From positions 558,001 through 622,000 of the forward strand of contig NZ_CP077085.1 of NCBI RefSeq assembly GCF_014268455.2: a stretch of DNA of 64,000 bases. The letters are read 5' to 3'. This document shows, piece by piece, positions 19,210 to 30,484 of this stretch. Under the pieces are notes generated by a model. It was not told where the DNA came from and searched no databases. It saw only the letters and a program-made list of their open reading frames with translations. This stretch comes from Pseudomonas shahriarae. GTDB lineage: Bacteria; Pseudomonadota; Gammaproteobacteria; Pseudomonadales; Pseudomonadaceae. Numbering within the stretch: position 1 is the first letter of the stretch; each line of letters opens with the position of its first letter. The translations under genes were made by a program, and so were the position numbers.

Positions 19210-21772
19210 TTCTCAAGTCCAGCCAGAGACTCTTGCCGAGTACCTGGCGCATCTTCCGATGACCGACGAGCAGCGCGCCGAACTGGCGGGCTGCAAGTCC
19301 TTCTCCGAACTGCACGAGCGCCTGTCGTCGTCGACCTTTGACGCACCGGTGGACGCCGCGCAGGCGTCGGTTGGCCGCCGGCTGACCCTCAACACTGCCG
19401 AGGAGCTAGAGGAAGCCGAAATGCTGGTGCTCGACGCCAGCGGTCGGGTTTGCCTCAAGGCCACGCCGCCGATCCGCCGTACCAAAGTGGTGCCCGAGCC
19501 TTGGCGCACCAATATTCTGGTGCGTGGCTGGCGCCGGTTGACCGGCCGCAGCAACCCTCCTGCGCCGCCGAAAGACGAGCGCGTGCTGCCGGCTGCGCGC
19601 TGGCGCACGGTCGGTTCGATCCGCCGCTATATCCTGCTGGTGCTGATGCTCGGCCAGACGATTGTGGCCGGCTGGTACATGAAAGGCATCATGCCTTACC
19701 AGGGCTGGTCCTTCGTCGACTTTGACGAGGTGCGCAACCAGACCCTGCTGCAAACCGCTACCCAGGTCCTGCCCTACGCCCTGCAAACCAGCATCCTGAT
19801 CATGTTCGGGATTCTGTTCTGCTGGGTTTCGGCAGGTTTCTGGACCGCGCTGATGGGCTTCCTTGAACTGCTTACCGGTCACGACAAGTACCGGATCTCC
19901 GGCAAAAGCGCCGGCGACGAGCCGATCCCGAAAGAGGCCCGTACCGCGCTGGTGATGCCGATCTGCAACGAAGACGTGCCCCGGGTGTTTGCCGGCTTGC
20001 GTGCGACCTTTGAGTCGGTCGCTGCCACTGGCGATCTGGACCGCTTCGATTTCTTCGTGCTCAGTGACAGTAACGACGCCGATATCTGCATCGCCGAACA
20101 GCAAGCCTGGCTCGACGTGTGCCGCGAAGCCGGTGGTTTTGGCAAGATTTTCTATCGCCGCCGTCGCCGTCGCGTCAAACGCAAGAGCGGCAACCTCGAC
20201 GACTTCTGCCGTCGCTGGGGCGGTGACTACAAGTACATGGTGGTCCTCGACGCCGACAGCGTGATGAGCGGCGAATGCCTGACCAGCCTGGTGCGCCTGA
20301 TGGAAGCCACGCCGGACGCCGGGATCATCCAGACCGCGCCACGTGCCTCGGGCATGGACACCCTGTATGCACGCATGCAGCAGTTCGCCACCCGCGTCTA
20401 CGGCCCGCTGTTCACCGCCGGCCTGCACTTCTGGCAGTTGGGCGAATCCCACTACTGGGGCCACAACGCGATCATCCGCATGAAGCCGTTTATCGAGCAC
20501 TGCGCCCTGGCGCCGTTGCCCGGCAAAGGTGCGTTCGCCGGTTCGATTCTTTCCCACGACTTCGTTGAAGCTGCGCTGATGCGCCGTGCCGGCTGGGGCG
20601 TGTGGATTGCCTACGACTTGCCGGGCAGCTACGAAGAACTGCCGCCCAACCTGCTGGACGAGCTCAAGCGTGACCGTCGCTGGTGCCACGGTAACCTGAT
20701 GAACTTCCGCCTGTTCCTGGTCAAGGGTATGCACCCGGTGCACCGTGCGGTGTTCCTCACCGGCGTGATGTCGTACCTGTCGGCACCGTTGTGGTTCCTG
20801 TTCCTGGTGCTGTCCACGGCCCTGCTGGCGGTCAACACGCTGATGGAGCCGCAGTACTTCATGGCGCCGCGCCAGTTGTACCCGCTGTGGCCACAATGGC
20901 ATCCGGACAAGGCGGTGGCGCTGTTCTCCACCACCATCGTGCTGCTGTTCCTGCCTAAATTGCTGAGCATCATCCTGATCTGGGCCAAGGGCGCGAAAGA
21001 GTTCGGTGGCAAGTTCAAGGTGACCTTGTCGATGCTCCTGGAGATGTTGTTCTCCATGCTGCTGGCGCCGGTACGGATGATTTTCCACACCCGTTTCGTG
21101 CTCGCTGCGTTCCTCGGCTGGGCCGCGACCTGGAACTCGCCGCAACGTGACGACGACTCCACGCCCTGGAGCGAGGCGGTCAAGCGCCACGGTCCGCAGA
21201 CCTTGCTGGGCTTCTTCTGGGCGCTGTTGGTGGTGTGGTTGAACCCCAGCTTCCTGTGGTGGCTGGTGCCGATTGTCGGTTCGCTGATGCTGTCGATCCC
21301 GGTGTCGGTGATCTCCAGCCGGGTCAATCTGGGCCTCAAGTCCCGCGACGAAAGCCTGTTCCTGATCCCCGAGGAATACAATCCGCCGCAGGCGCTGCTG
21401 TCGACCGACCGCTATACCCACGAAAACCGTTGGCATGCACTCAATGACGGGTTTATCCGGGCAGTGGTCGATCCGCAACAGAATGCCCTGGCCTGTGCCC
21501 TGGCAACGTCCCGACATGGTCAGGCAGAGCCGATCGAGTGGCTGCGTATCGAGCGTGTGCGGCATGCGTTGAAAGTCGGCCCTGCTGGCCTGAACAACAA
21601 CGAGCGCGTGGCGTTGCTCAGCGACCCGGTGGCCCTGGCACGCCTGCATGAGCAAGTCTGGAGCGAGGGGCATGCCGAATGGCTGGGTGCCTGGCGCCAG
21701 TCGGTCAAGGCCGACCCCCATGCGCCGTTGCTGCCGCTGCAACCGCTGTCATCCCAGGCGCAACCTGCCTGA
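19202..21772 (+). CDS. opgH: Glucan glucosyltransferase OpgH
   Basis: Inner-membrane family-2 glycosyltransferase that polymerises and exports the periplasmic glucan backbone from UDP-glucose. The 856-residue product has two N-terminal membrane helices (about residues 140-215), a cytoplasmic GT2 domain with [13 protein letters not shown], the VVLDADSVM metal-binding Asp pair and the [10 protein letters not shown] (QxxRW-like) motif, then several C-terminal helices. It starts inside the end of opgG, so the subunits are made together. A strong GC palindrome after the stop ends the operon. Confidence 0.96.
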   Translation: MSNSQVQPETLAEYLAHLPMTDEQRAELAGCKSFSELHERLSSSTFDAPVDAAQASVGRRLTLNTAEELEEAEMLVLDASGRVCLKATPPIRRTKVVPEPWRTNILVRGWRRLTGRSNPPAPPKDERVLPAARWRTVGSIRRYILLVLMLGQTIVAGWYMKGIMPYQGWSFVDFDEVRNQTLLQTATQVLPYALQTSILIMFGILFCWVSAGFWTALMGFLELLTGHDKYRISGKSAGDEPIPKEARTALVMPICNEDVPRVFAGLRATFESVAATGDLDRFDFFVLSDSNDADICIAEQQAWLDVCREAGGFGKIFYRRRRRRVKRKSGNLDDFCRRWGGDYKYMVVLDADSVMSGECLTSLVRLMEATPDAGIIQTAPRASGMDTLYARMQQFATRVYGPLFTAGLHFWQLGESHYWGHNAIIRMKPFIEHCALAPLPGKGAFAGSILSHDFVEAALMRRAGWGVWIAYDLPGSYEELPPNLLDELKRDRRWCHGNLMNFRLFLVKGMHPVHRAVFLTGVMSYLSAPLWFLFLVLSTALLAVNTLMEPQYFMAPRQLYPLWPQWHPDKAVALFSTTIVLLFLPKLLSIILIWAKGAKEFGGKFKVTLSMLLEMLFSMLLAPVRMIFHTRFVLAAFLGWAATWNSPQRDDDSTPWSEAVKRHGPQTLLGFFWALLVVWLNPSFLWWLVPIVGSLMLSIPVSVISSRVNLGLKSRDESLFLIPEEYNPPQALLSTDRYTHENRWHALNDGFIRAVVDPQQNALACALATSRHGQAEPIEWLRIERVRHALKVGPAGLNNNERVALLSDPVALARLHEQVWSEGHAEWLGAWRQSVKADPHAPLLPLQPLSSQAQPA

Positions 21773-21778
21773 TTCAGA

Positions 21779-21805
21779 CGCCCCCGAGACCGGTCTCGGG
21801 GGCGC
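21779..21805 (+). terminator. GC-rich palindrome after opgH
   Basis: GCCCCCGAGACC followed directly by GGTCTCGGGGGC is a perfect 12-bp inverted repeat just downstream of the opgH stop. It lacks a strong T run (only CTTGAT follows), so it may be a weak intrinsic terminator or an mRNA 3' stabilising stem. Confidence 0.65.
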
Positions 21806-21901
21806 TTGATACGCCTCTCCTACAGCGCTCGTCGCTTCTGCTTCACCCTTCTAACTTCGATACAAAAGACCCTGGTTCAAGGCGTATTGCCCTGCCTGCC
21901 G

Positions 21902-21921
21902 GTGGGTTAGCATCGCCCCCC
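21902..21921 (+). repeat. Direct repeat upstream of binding-protein copy 1
   Basis: GTGGGTTAGCATCGCCCCCC, matched at 19 of 20 positions by 22942-22961 upstream of copy 2. It lies 100 bp before the copy 1 start. Probably a promoter or operator element carried along in the gene duplication. Confidence 0.6.
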
Positions 21922-22001
21922 AAATCTGAATCGACCGCCTCTGGTTTGCGCTAAACCCGCAACGCCCGGTGTGCGGCTGTGTAATGAAAAAGGGGCTTTT
22001 C

Positions 22002-22802
22002 ATGATCAAGGGTTACTGGTCGATGCTGCTGCTGGGCATTGTCGCGTTGGTACAGCTGCAGATGGCACACGCAGGCGCGATTGATGAGGCCGTGCGGCGC
22101 GGGGTCTTGAAGGTGGGGACGGATCCCAGCTATGTGCCCTTCGAGATGACTGACAAACAGGGGCGGGTCATCGGCTTCGAAGCAGACCTGCTCGAAGAAA
22201 TGGGCAAAGCCCTGGGGGTGACGCTGGAATGGGTTCCGGTGGCTTATACCGAACTGATCCCGGGCCTGCTGGCCGGCCGGTTCGACCTGATCGGCAGCGG
22301 CATGACCGTGACCCAGGAGCGCAACCTCAAACTCAACTTCAGTGATTCATTCATCATTGTCGGCCAGACCGTGCTGCTTCACCCGCGCCTGGCCGGCAAA
22401 GTCAGCAGCATTGAAGACTTGAACGAAGCCGGCTACCGGATTGCGGCGGCGGATGGCACCACGGGCGAAGTGGCGGCGCGGCGCTTGCTGGGGGCTGCAC
22501 AGCTGCAGAGTGTTGCCACGGCGGAGGAAGGCGTACGCCAGGTGGTCAGCGGTGAGGTTGATGCGTTTATCCATGATGCGCCCTATAACCTGATCGCCCT
22601 GGCCAAGCCGCAAAACCGCAAACTGCTGGCCCTGGAGCAACCCTTCACCTACGAGCCCCTGGCGTTTGGGCTGAAGAAGGGCGACTACGACAGCCTGAAC
22701 TGGATCAATCACTTCCTTAATCAGATTGCCCAGGACGGTACCTACGATCGGCTGCATGACAAGTGGTTCCGGGACACGGACTGGCTGTCGGAGATCGAAT
22801 GA
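22002..22802 (+). CDS. Amino-acid ABC transporter substrate-binding protein, copy 1
   Basis: Periplasmic binding protein of the polar amino acid family (SBP_bac_3), 266 residues. ATG 22002 is chosen because AAAAGGGG lies just before it and it gives a good signal peptide cleaved after AHA. Mature blocks are VGTDPSYVPFEM, IGSGMTVTQERNL and YEPLAFGLKKGDYDSLNWIN. It is a clear paralogue of the next gene, with near-identical C-terminal layout. Several surface and pocket-region positions differ, so ligand range may differ. It has a Leu/Val-rich N-terminus. Substrate cannot be read from sequence. Confidence 0.88.
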   Translation: MIKGYWSMLLLGIVALVQLQMAHAGAIDEAVRRGVLKVGTDPSYVPFEMTDKQGRVIGFEADLLEEMGKALGVTLEWVPVAYTELIPGLLAGRFDLIGSGMTVTQERNLKLNFSDSFIIVGQTVLLHPRLAGKVSSIEDLNEAGYRIAAADGTTGEVAARRLLGAAQLQSVATAEEGVRQVVSGEVDAFIHDAPYNLIALAKPQNRKLLALEQPFTYEPLAFGLKKGDYDSLNWINHFLNQIAQDGTYDRLHDKWFRDTDWLSEIE

Positions 22803-22941
22803 CGGTCACAACTGCTTACATACTCACATGGGAGGCGCCCAGTAGGGCAAGCCCTCTAACTGCGCTTTCTCCGGGTTTTTGTAGGGTTTTTCTGTCATAT
22901 CAGCCAACAAATCCCGGCTAGACCTTTGTGCCAGTGGGCGA

Positions 22942-22961
22942 GTGGGTTAGCATCGCTCCCC
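22942..22961 (+). repeat. Direct repeat upstream of binding-protein copy 2
   Basis: GTGGGTTAGCATCGCTCCCC, the second copy of the element at 21902-21921, placed 82 bp before the copy 2 start. Its presence implies that each binding-protein gene has its own, related control region. Confidence 0.6.
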
Positions 22962-23023
22962 GAAGAAATAGTGCAGCCCTGCTGGGGCTCGCATCAAAAT
23001 AAAATGAGTCAGGGGACTTGGTG

Positions 23024-23821
23024 ATGAAAAAGTATCTTTCGATGCTGATGCTCGGCGTGACGGCCCTGCTGGCGGTCAATACGGCCCAGGCCGGGGCGAT
23101 TGACGAAGCGGTCAAGCGCGGCACCTTGAAAGTCGGCATGGATCCGACCTACATGCCGTTCGAGATGACCAACAAACGCGGCGAAATCATTGGTTTTGAA
23201 GTCGACCTGCTCAAGGCAATGGCCAAGTCCATGGGGGTCAAGCTGGAACTGGTCTCCACCGGTTACGACGGGATCATCCCGGCGTTCCTGACCGGCAAGT
23301 TCGACATGATCGGCAGCGGCATGACCCTGACCCAGGAGCGCAACCTGCGCCTGAACTTCAGCGAACCGTTCATCGTGGTGGGCCAGACCCTGCTGATCCG
23401 CAAGGAACTGGAAGGCACTATCAAGTCCTACAAAGACCTGAACGACGAGAAGTACCGTCTGACCTCCAAGCTCGGCACCACCGGCGAGATGGTGGCCAAG
23501 AAGCTGATCTCCAAGGCCAAGTACCACGGCTACGACAACGAGCAGGAAGGTGTGCTTGACGTGGTCAACGGCAAGGCCGATGCCTTTGTCTACGACGCGC
23601 CGTACAACGTGGTGGCCGAGAAAAAAGTCGGCAACGGCAAGTTGGTATACCTCGAAGAACCCTTCACCTATGAGCCTCTGGCATTCGGCTTGAAGAAGGG
23701 CGACTACGACAGCATCAACTTCATCAACAACTTCCTGCACCAGATCAAGCACGACGGCACCTACGATCGCATCCATGACAAGTGGTTCAAGAGCTCCGAG
23801 TGGCTCAAGGACATGGAATAA
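23024..23821 (+). CDS. Amino-acid ABC transporter substrate-binding protein, copy 2
   Basis: A 265-residue periplasmic binding protein, paralogous to the preceding gene. ATG 23024 follows AGGGGAC. The signal peptide is MKKYLSMLMLGVTALLAVN, cleaved after AQA, and the mature protein starts GAIDEAVKRGTLKVG. Shared blocks are VGMDPTYMPFEMTN, DMIGSGMTLTQERNLRLNF and YEPLAFGLKKGDYDSINFIN. It lies closest to the permease and ATPase genes and is more lysine-rich than copy 1, so it is probably the main partner of the transporter. Ligand unknown. Confidence 0.9.
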   Translation: MKKYLSMLMLGVTALLAVNTAQAGAIDEAVKRGTLKVGMDPTYMPFEMTNKRGEIIGFEVDLLKAMAKSMGVKLELVSTGYDGIIPAFLTGKFDMIGSGMTLTQERNLRLNFSEPFIVVGQTLLIRKELEGTIKSYKDLNDEKYRLTSKLGTTGEMVAKKLISKAKYHGYDNEQEGVLDVVNGKADAFVYDAPYNVVAEKKVGNGKLVYLEEPFTYEPLAFGLKKGDYDSINFINNFLHQIKHDGTYDRIHDKWFKSSEWLKDME

Positions 23822-23838
23822 GCTAGCAACCGCGTCGC

Positions 23839-23912
23839 GCCCATCGCGGGCAAGCCCGCCCCCACAGTTGGAGTGCATTCCAAGGTGGGAGCGGGCTTGC
23901 CCGCGATGGCGG
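23839..23912. repeat. REPIN (GCGGGCTTGCCCGCGATGG variant)
   Basis: CCATCGCGGGCAAGCCCGCC and TGGGAGCGGGCTTGCCCGCG form inverted arms between the binding-protein gene and the permease gene. Confidence 0.85.
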
Positions 23913-23944
23913 CCTGACAGCCGATACACCTCCCGGAACTCGCA

Positions 23945-24904
23945 ATGAAACAGAAAAAAGCCCAATGGCCCTGGCACCTGCTGACCGTGCTGGTGCTGGT
24001 CGGCATGGCCGGCGCGTTGTACTACGCCACCTCGCTGATGTCCTACGAATGGCGCTGGAACCGTGTGCCGCAATACTTTGCCTACCAGGCCGAAGAGTCC
24101 AAGCGCGCGGCGGATATTTCCACGGTGGTCGAGTTGGTGCGCAAGGGCGACGTGGCTGAAGTCACCCTGCGTAACGACGCAGGTGCCGAGCAGCACCTGA
24201 CGGTGGCCGAAAACAGCCTGCAAGTAGCCCGTGGCGACGATGTGGCCGAAGGCGATGTGATCGGTGTGACCCGGCATTGGGCGTTGGGCCCGTTGATGTG
24301 GGGCTTGTGGACCACCCTGTGGCTGTCCTTGGTTTCGGGGGTATTGGGCCTGTTCATCGGCCTGGCGACCGGTTTGTGTCGGTTGTCGAATAACCCGACC
24401 TTGCGCGATCTGTCGACGATCTACGTCGAAGTGGTGCGAGGCACGCCGCTATTGGTACAGATCTTCATTTTCTACTTCTTTATCGGCACGGTGCTGAACC
24501 TGTCGCGTGAGTTCGCCGGTATCGCCGCGCTGTCGCTGTTTACCGGCGCCTACGTGGCGGAAATCGTGCGCGCGGGCGTGCAGTCGATTGCCCGTGGCCA
24601 GGGCGAAGCGGCCCGTTCCCTGGGGCTGAGTGCCAGCCAGTCGATGCGCCACGTGGTATTGCCGCAAGCCTTCAAGCGCGTGCTGCCGCCGTTGGCCGGG
24701 CAATTTATCAGCCTGGTCAAGGACACCTCGCTGGTGTCGGTGATCGCTATCACCGAGCTGCTCAAAAGCGGCCGCGAAGTCATCACCACCTCGTTTTCGC
24801 CGTTTGAAATCCTGTTCTGTGTCGCAGGCCTGTACCTGCTGATCAACCTGCCGCTGTCGAAAATGGCCAGCCGGCTTGAGCGGAGGCTCGCCCAAAGTGA
24901 TTGA
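23945..24904 (+). CDS. Amino-acid ABC transporter permease with periplasmic insert
   Basis: Inner-membrane permease of the HisM/GlnP class, 319 residues. After the first membrane helix (about residues 10-32) there is a hydrophilic stretch of some 70 residues that should lie in the periplasm, then the remaining four to five helices. The family's characteristic block is [16 protein letters not shown], and the ATPase-coupling loop is [26 protein letters not shown]. No second permease gene is present, so it probably works as a homodimer. The 3' end overlaps the ATPase gene start. Confidence 0.9.
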   Translation: MKQKKAQWPWHLLTVLVLVGMAGALYYATSLMSYEWRWNRVPQYFAYQAEESKRAADISTVVELVRKGDVAEVTLRNDAGAEQHLTVAENSLQVARGDDVAEGDVIGVTRHWALGPLMWGLWTTLWLSLVSGVLGLFIGLATGLCRLSNNPTLRDLSTIYVEVVRGTPLLVQIFIFYFFIGTVLNLSREFAGIAALSLFTGAYVAEIVRAGVQSIARGQGEAARSLGLSASQSMRHVVLPQAFKRVLPPLAGQFISLVKDTSLVSVIAITELLKSGREVITTSFSPFEILFCVAGLYLLINLPLSKMASRLERRLAQSD

Positions 24905-25631
24905 AGTCCGCGATCTGGTAAAAGTCTTCGACACCCGTGGGCACGTGGTGCGCGCGGTGGATCACGTCACCACCCAGGTGGCCAAGGGCGAAGTGCTGGT
25001 GGTGATCGGTCCATCCGGTTCCGGCAAATCGACGTTCCTGCGCTGCCTCAACGGCCTGGAGGAGTTCGACTCGGGCTCGGTGAGCATCGACGGCCTGCAA
25101 CTGGCCGACCCCAAGACCGATGTGAACGCCTATCGCCGGGAAGTCGGCATGGTGTTCCAGCACTTCAACCTGTTCCCGCACATGACCGTGCTGGAAAACC
25201 TGTGCCTGGCGCAGAAAGTCGTGCGCAAGCGCGGCAAGCAAGAGCGCGAGGCCAAGGCCCTGGCCTTGTTGGAAAAGGTCGGCATTGCGCAGAAAGCCAA
25301 CGAGTTTCCTTCACGGCTCTCCGGCGGCCAGCAACAGCGTGTGGCGATTGCCCGGGCGTTGGCCATGGAGCCCAAGGTCATGCTGTTTGACGAGCCCACC
25401 TCGGCGCTGGACCCGGAAATGGTCGGCGAAGTGCTGGACGTCATGAAGACCCTGGCCCTGGAAGGCATGACCATGGTCTGCGTGACCCACGAAATGGGCT
25501 TTGCCCGGGAAGTGGCGGACCGTGTGCTGTTTTTTGATCACGGCAAACTGTTGGAAGATGCTGCGCCCGCGCAGTTCTTCGATGCGCCGAAGGACCCACG
25601 GGCACAAGCGTTCTTGCGCCAGGTTCTGTAA
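24897..25631 (+). CDS. Amino-acid ABC transporter ATPase
   Basis: A 244-residue polar amino acid ABC ATPase (GlnQ/HisP class). I use GTG 24897 ([15 protein letters not shown]), which follows CGGAGG and overlaps the permease stop; a TTG at 24876 is the alternative. Walker A is GPSGSGKST, signature [15 protein letters not shown], Walker [14 protein letters not shown], switch [11 protein letters not shown]. It energises the permease encoded upstream and is served by one or both tandem binding proteins. Confidence 0.92.
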   Translation: MIEVRDLVKVFDTRGHVVRAVDHVTTQVAKGEVLVVIGPSGSGKSTFLRCLNGLEEFDSGSVSIDGLQLADPKTDVNAYRREVGMVFQHFNLFPHMTVLENLCLAQKVVRKRGKQEREAKALALLEKVGIAQKANEFPSRLSGGQQQRVAIARALAMEPKVMLFDEPTSALDPEMVGEVLDVMKTLALEGMTMVCVTHEMGFAREVADRVLFFDHGKLLEDAAPAQFFDAPKDPRAQAFLRQVL

Positions 25632-25646
25632 AGGCCAGGGGCATGC

Positions 25647-27554
25647 TCATACCTTGAACTTGCCCACGTACTGCTGAAGGTCCGTGCCCAGGCGTGCCAA
25701 TTCGATACTCGCCGCCGCTGTCTGTTCACTGGCAGCGGCGGTTTGCTCCGACACATCCCGGACTTTCAACACGCTGCGGTTAATCTCCTCGGCCACCGCA
25801 CTTTGCTGTTCGGCAGCGGCGGCGATCTGTGGATTCATTTCCTGGATGACCAGCACGGTGCGCGCGATTTCCGTCAGGGCGTCGCCGGCGTTGCGGGTCA
25901 GGCCGACGCTGCGGTCGGTCAAGGTGCGGCTGTTGTCCATGATATCGGCGACCTGTTGCGTGCCGCTGTGCAATCCGCCAATCAGCTCTTCGATTTCCTC
26001 AGCGGACTGCTGGGTACGCTGGGCGAGGCTGCGTACTTCGTCGGCCACCACCGCAAACCCTTGGCCGGCCTCACCGGCACGTGCGGCCTCGATTGCCGCA
26101 TTGAGCGCCAGCAGGTTGGTCTGCTGGGACACCGACTTGATCACCTCCAGCACACTGCCGATCTTCTGACTTTCCCGCTGCAGGCCCAGCATGGCCTGGC
26201 TTGAGCGTGCCATTTCGTGGGCGAGGTGTTCTATGTGTGCCACCGCATCGGCCACCACCTGGTCGCCCAGTTCGGTCTGCTGATTGGCCTGGGTGGCGGC
26301 GATCGAGGCCTGTTCGGCGTGCCGGGCGACCTCCTGGGCAGTGGCGAGCATCTGGTTCATGGCGGTCGCCACCTGCTCGGTTTCGTCGCGCTGATTGCTG
26401 ACGCCGGCCCGGGTTTGCTCGGTAACGGCCGAAAGCTCCTCGGCGGCGCTGGCGATTTGCCGGGCATTGTCGCTGATGCTGCCAATCAGCCCCCGCAGGT
26501 TCAGGGTCATTCGCGCCATGCTGCATTGCAACTGGCCCAGTTCATCACGGCGCTGGGTCTGCACATCGTGGCTCAAGTCGCCCTCGGCAATGCGATTGGC
26601 CACTGTGAGCGCCCTGCGCAATGGTTTGACGATCTGCCCGGAGATTATCCAGGCGGCGAGGGCGCCGAACAGCAGGGCCGCCCCGGTAATGGCCAGGGTC
26701 TGGGTGCGGGCTTGTTCGGCTTCCCGGTCACGGCGCTGAGTCTGGTCCTGAGTAAGCAGGTCGCTTTGTGCCAGTAGCTGGTCCAACTGCTGCTCGAGCT
26801 GGTTTTGCGCGGTTTCGGTCGTCAGTTGGGTGTCCCGCAGGCGTGTCAGGTGCGTGCGAATGCCTAGTACGGCATTTTTCAATGCGCTGCTGTCCACGGG
26901 CAGCCTCTCCACGGCCGCCTGGGCGAGTTCGAGGCTGCGTTCTGCGTCGCTGACCTCCTGGGTATAGACATCCAGGCTGCTGGCGGCCCAGGCCGGGCTC
27001 AGGGCGCGGTCTTCGGCCTGTTCGATGGCCAGGCGCAGGCTTTCGATGGCATCGAGGGCTTTTTCGTCTTCCTGGTCCGGCAGGTCGCTGGCCAATTGCG
27101 CGAGGACGTCACTGGTGCGCACCGAGCTCTGTTTGAGCTGCTCACGGGCGGTTTCCCGTTGTTTGACCCGCGCGGGGACATCCTTGAGCGTCGTTTTGAA
27201 ATGCTCGGAGAGGTTCCCCATGCTTTGCAAATACTGCTGGGGTTTCGGCGCTTTCAGACGTTGTGCAAGCTCGGCCAGATATCCGTCGATCTTCTCCATG
27301 GACTGGCTCAGTTTGCCAAGGCTGGCCTCGTCGTCCAGGGTGCGGTAGACGATGCGGTCGGCCCTTAGCTCCTCGCCGGCGACCGCCAGTTGGGCGAGAA
27401 CGGTCAGAGTCTGTGAGCGGTAGAGCGAGGCGGCGAGGGCCTGCCAGCCAGTCAGGGCAATCACAAGGCTCAGGGCCAACACCAAGGCAAAACCCAGGAC
27501 CAGTTTGAGGGTGACGCTGGCGTTACCCAGCAGTTGAGTCATTCGACGAAGCAT
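25647..27554 (-). CDS. Methyl-accepting chemotaxis protein 1
   Basis: A 635-residue chemoreceptor. ATG 27554 follows GGAGG. It has an N-terminal membrane helix (about residues 13-35) and a periplasmic, all-helical sensor of roughly 250 residues, compatible with an HBM-type domain. A second helix (about 290-310) is followed by HAMP and then the cytoplasmic signalling hairpin with the conserved tip [20 protein letters not shown]. It has no C-terminal NWETF-type tether. It should signal to CheA/CheW. The ligand is unknown; HBM receptors of pseudomonads often sense organic acids. It is a tandem neighbour of a close relative, transcribed in the same direction. Confidence 0.92.
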   Translation of the reverse strand: MLRRMTQLLGNASVTLKLVLGFALVLALSLVIALTGWQALAASLYRSQTLTVLAQLAVAGEELRADRIVYRTLDDEASLGKLSQSMEKIDGYLAELAQRLKAPKPQQYLQSMGNLSEHFKTTLKDVPARVKQRETAREQLKQSSVRTSDVLAQLASDLPDQEDEKALDAIESLRLAIEQAEDRALSPAWAASSLDVYTQEVSDAERSLELAQAAVERLPVDSSALKNAVLGIRTHLTRLRDTQLTTETAQNQLEQQLDQLLAQSDLLTQDQTQRRDREAEQARTQTLAITGAALLFGALAAWIISGQIVKPLRRALTVANRIAEGDLSHDVQTQRRDELGQLQCSMARMTLNLRGLIGSISDNARQIASAAEELSAVTEQTRAGVSNQRDETEQVATAMNQMLATAQEVARHAEQASIAATQANQQTELGDQVVADAVAHIEHLAHEMARSSQAMLGLQRESQKIGSVLEVIKSVSQQTNLLALNAAIEAARAGEAGQGFAVVADEVRSLAQRTQQSAEEIEELIGGLHSGTQQVADIMDNSRTLTDRSVGLTRNAGDALTEIARTVLVIQEMNPQIAAAAEQQSAVAEEINRSVLKVRDVSEQTAAASEQTAAASIELARLGTDLQQYVGKFKV

Positions 27555-27740
27555 GGCCAACCTCCGGCAAGTGCACAAAGGAAATCAACGTGCCGGGACG
27601 CCGAGGGGCGTGGACACAGTGAACCCATTGAACGCTAGTTCCCTTGGGCGCCAGGCGTACCGATCAGGGCCTGAAAAACATGTAGGAAATTTCACAAGTT
27701 GCATGCGGCGACCCGGACGGGTCGCCGCGAAGGGGAGGTG

Positions 27741-29657
27741 TCAGACCCGGAAGCGCCCGACCAACGCCTGCAGATGGGAACCCAGGCGCGCCAGTTCGGT
27801 ACTGGAGGCGGCGGTTTCTTCGCTGGCCGCTGCGGTCTGTTCGGACACATCGCGTACATTCAGCACGCTGCGGTTGATCTCTTCGGCCACGGCGCTCTGT
27901 TGTTCGGCAGCAGTGGCGATTTGCTGGTTCATGGCCTGGATGGCCGAGACCGTGCGGGTGATGTTTTCCAGGGCATTGCCAGCCCGGCGTGTCAGCTCGA
28001 CGCTGCTGTCGGTGAGGCTGCGGCTGCTGTCCATGATGGTCGCCACCTGTTGGGTGCCACTTTGCAGGCCGACGATCAGCTCTTCGATTTCCTCGGTGGA
28101 CTTCTGGGTGCGTTGCGCCAGGCTGCGCACTTCATCGGCCACCACCGCGAAGCCACGGCCGGCTTCCCCGGCGCGTGCGGCTTCAATGGCCGCGTTAAGG
28201 GCCAGCAGGTTGGTTTGCTGGGCCACGGACTTGATCACGTCCAGTACGCTGCCGATCTTGTCGCTTTCGCGCTTGAGGTGGCCCATGGCCTCGGTGGAGT
28301 TTCCGACTTCGCCGGCCAGGCGCTCGATCTGGGCGATGGCTTCACCGACGACCCTGTCACCTTCGCGGGCCTGCTGGTCGGCGGCGACGGCGGCTTCCGA
28401 GGCTTCCTCGGCATTGCGCGCCACTTCCTGCACGGTGGCGGCCATTTCGTTCATCGCAGTGGCGACCTGGTCAGTCTCGATCTTCTGGTTGTTGACCCCG
28501 GCGCTGGTCTGCTCGGTAACGGCCGATAGCTGCTCGGCGGCGCTGGCGATTTGCGTCACGCCATCACTGATCCCGCCGATCAGATCGCGCAGGCCCATGG
28601 TCATGCTTTGCATGGCGCGTTGCAGTTGGCCCAGTTCGTCCTGGCGTTGCGAAACCAGGTCGTGGGTCAGGTCGCCGGCGGCGACGCGCTCGGCGACCTT
28701 GAGGGTCTGGCCCAGTGGGATCACGATCTGCCGGGTAATCGTCCAGGCCGCGACGATGCCACAGAACAGTGCCAGGGCTGCGGCCAGCATCAACAGGAAC
28801 TTGGCCTGTGCGGCATCGTTGTCGCGGATCACGGTTTGTGAAGCAGTCAGTTTCTTGCTGCGATCAAACAGCAGGTCGCCTTGCTCAGCCATGGCCTTGA
28901 GCGCTGCGGTGCTGGCGACCTGGGAGTCGCGGAACTGGCTGACGGCGGCGAGATAGGCCTTGAGGGAGTTGCTGGCCTCTTGCAGGTTGGCGCCGTACTG
29001 CTCAGGCAGTTGGCTGCGCAGGCTGTCGGCGCTCTTCAGGGCATTGGCGATGGCCTCCAGTGCCGGCTGCTCAGCTTCGACCTTGGCGCTGTAGGTGTAG
29101 CCACGCACTTGGAAGCGCGCTTGCTGAATCAGCTTGCTCAGCTCGATCACGCTGTTGAACTGGGTGACGCTGTCACCTTGCAGCAAGACTTTTTCGATCT
29201 CCGCGATGCGTGCGACGGCGTTGTCGGCGGTAGCGCCGAGTTTGCTGCGGGCATCTTCGCGTTGGGCTCCGGCCTGGACCATGGCGCTGAAGGATTGCCG
29301 ATACTTGGCAACCGCGGCCAGTTGCTCGTCGATCAAGGCGTCGTCTGCCGGTTGCTCGATCTGGCTGCGGGCGGTTTTCAGGCCGCTGTCGAGTTTCTCC
29401 ATCAACTCATTGACCCGCTCCGGGCCTTGCTCGCCACGGCGCATTTCATAGTCCAGGCGCGCCTGGCGCAGGTCTTTGGTCAGCTCATTGAGGCTGGAAA
29501 TAAAGCCCAGCTTATCGCCACGGCTGATCACGCCACTCAGGCCTGTCCAGCCGGTGAAGGTGATTAGAAGGGTGAGAAGCAATACCAGGCCAAACCCCAC
29601 GCTCAGCTTACGATTGACGCTTACATTCCCCAGTTTTTCAGCTAACCAACGGTACAT
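27741..29657 (-). CDS. Methyl-accepting chemotaxis protein 2
   Basis: A 638-residue chemoreceptor paralogous to the one downstream. The start [10 protein letters not shown] is preceded by AGGGGAG. Layout is the same: a membrane helix at about residues 15-35, a helical periplasmic sensor of about 250 residues, and a second helix near 300. HAMP and the signalling domain with [20 protein letters not shown] follow. The signalling halves of the two proteins are very similar while the sensor halves are much more different, so they probably share the output path but sense different ligands. HBM-type sensor assignment is tentative. Confidence 0.92.
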   Translation of the reverse strand: MYRWLAEKLGNVSVNRKLSVGFGLVLLLTLLITFTGWTGLSGVISRGDKLGFISSLNELTKDLRQARLDYEMRRGEQGPERVNELMEKLDSGLKTARSQIEQPADDALIDEQLAAVAKYRQSFSAMVQAGAQREDARSKLGATADNAVARIAEIEKVLLQGDSVTQFNSVIELSKLIQQARFQVRGYTYSAKVEAEQPALEAIANALKSADSLRSQLPEQYGANLQEASNSLKAYLAAVSQFRDSQVASTAALKAMAEQGDLLFDRSKKLTASQTVIRDNDAAQAKFLLMLAAALALFCGIVAAWTITRQIVIPLGQTLKVAERVAAGDLTHDLVSQRQDELGQLQRAMQSMTMGLRDLIGGISDGVTQIASAAEQLSAVTEQTSAGVNNQKIETDQVATAMNEMAATVQEVARNAEEASEAAVAADQQAREGDRVVGEAIAQIERLAGEVGNSTEAMGHLKRESDKIGSVLDVIKSVAQQTNLLALNAAIEAARAGEAGRGFAVVADEVRSLAQRTQKSTEEIEELIVGLQSGTQQVATIMDSSRSLTDSSVELTRRAGNALENITRTVSAIQAMNQQIATAAEQQSAVAEEINRSVLNVRDVSEQTAAASEETAASSTELARLGSHLQALVGRFRV

Positions 29658-29776
29658 GCGGTGGACTCCCCTGAACAAGGCTTGGACTTATCCTGAGGAT
29701 ATCGGCATGCAAACGCGATTCTGTAGCGACACAAAGCCCTGTGGTAGCTGGCTTTGTGGTGTTTGGAGGGGCGGAA

Positions 29777-30484
29777 TCAGAAGAGGCGAGCGAGCAGCGC
29801 GGTAACGGCAGTTTCCACACGCAGGATCCGCGCGCCCAGTTGCACCGGCTGCAAGCCGGCCTTGGCCAGCAAGTCCACTTCGTAGGGAATCCAGCCACCT
29901 TCGGGGCCGATGGCCAGGGTCACCGGCTGATCCAGCCCGCGTGGGCAGGACGGGTAGTCGCCGGGATGCCCGACCAGGCCGAGAGTGCCCTGGGCCAGGG
30001 CCGGCAGACGGTCTTCGACGAAGGGTTTGAAGCGCTTTTCGATGATGATCTCGGGCAACACGGTATCCCGCGCCTGTTCCAGGCCGAGGATCAGTTGTTC
30101 GCGTACGGCTTCTGGCTCCAGGAATGGGGTTTGCCAGAAGCTTTTCTCGACCCGATAACTGTTGACCAGGACCACCCGTGGCACCCCCATGGACGCCACG
30201 GTCTGCAAGACCCGACGCAGCATTTTCGGGCGGGGCAGGGCCAGCAGCAGGGTCAGTGGCAACTTGGCCGGTGGCGGCTGGTCGAGGCTGATTTGCAGCT
30301 CGGCTTCACCCGCCTCCAGGCGCAGTAGCTCGGCATTGCCCATCAGCCCGCCAATGCGTCCGACGCGCAGGCTGTCGCCAACCGCCGCACGATGCACCTC
30401 CTGCATATGCACCAGGCGCCGATCCCGCAGGATCACCCGGTCGGCCGCGATAAAGTCGGCCTCTTCCAGCAGCAACAGGTTCAC
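29777..30484 (-). CDS. rsmE: 16S rRNA m3U1498 methyltransferase RsmE
   Basis: Methylates N3 of U1498 in 16S rRNA using S-adenosylmethionine. The 235-residue product has an N-terminal PUA-like region and a C-terminal SPOUT (trefoil-knot) methyltransferase. The cofactor-binding knot is seen in [17 protein letters not shown] and in the [16 protein letters not shown] ending. The start overlaps the tatC stop by four bases, so rRNA modification is translationally coupled to the Tat operon. It is the last gene of the - strand run. Confidence 0.94.
   Translation of the reverse strand: MNLLLLEEADFIAADRVILRDRRLVHMQEVHRAAVGDSLRVGRIGGLMGNAELLRLEAGEAELQISLDQPPPAKLPLTLLLALPRPKMLRRVLQTVASMGVPRVVLVNSYRVEKSFWQTPFLEPEAVREQLILGLEQARDTVLPEIIIEKRFKPFVEDRLPALAQGTLGLVGHPGDYPSCPRGLDQPVTLAIGPEGGWIPYEVDLLAKAGLQPVQLGARILRVETAVTALLARLF

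Noticed and set aside
23018..23024. Upstream TTG and GTG as starts of binding-protein copy 2
   Set aside because: ATG 23024 has the better spacing to AGGGGAC and a normal signal peptide.
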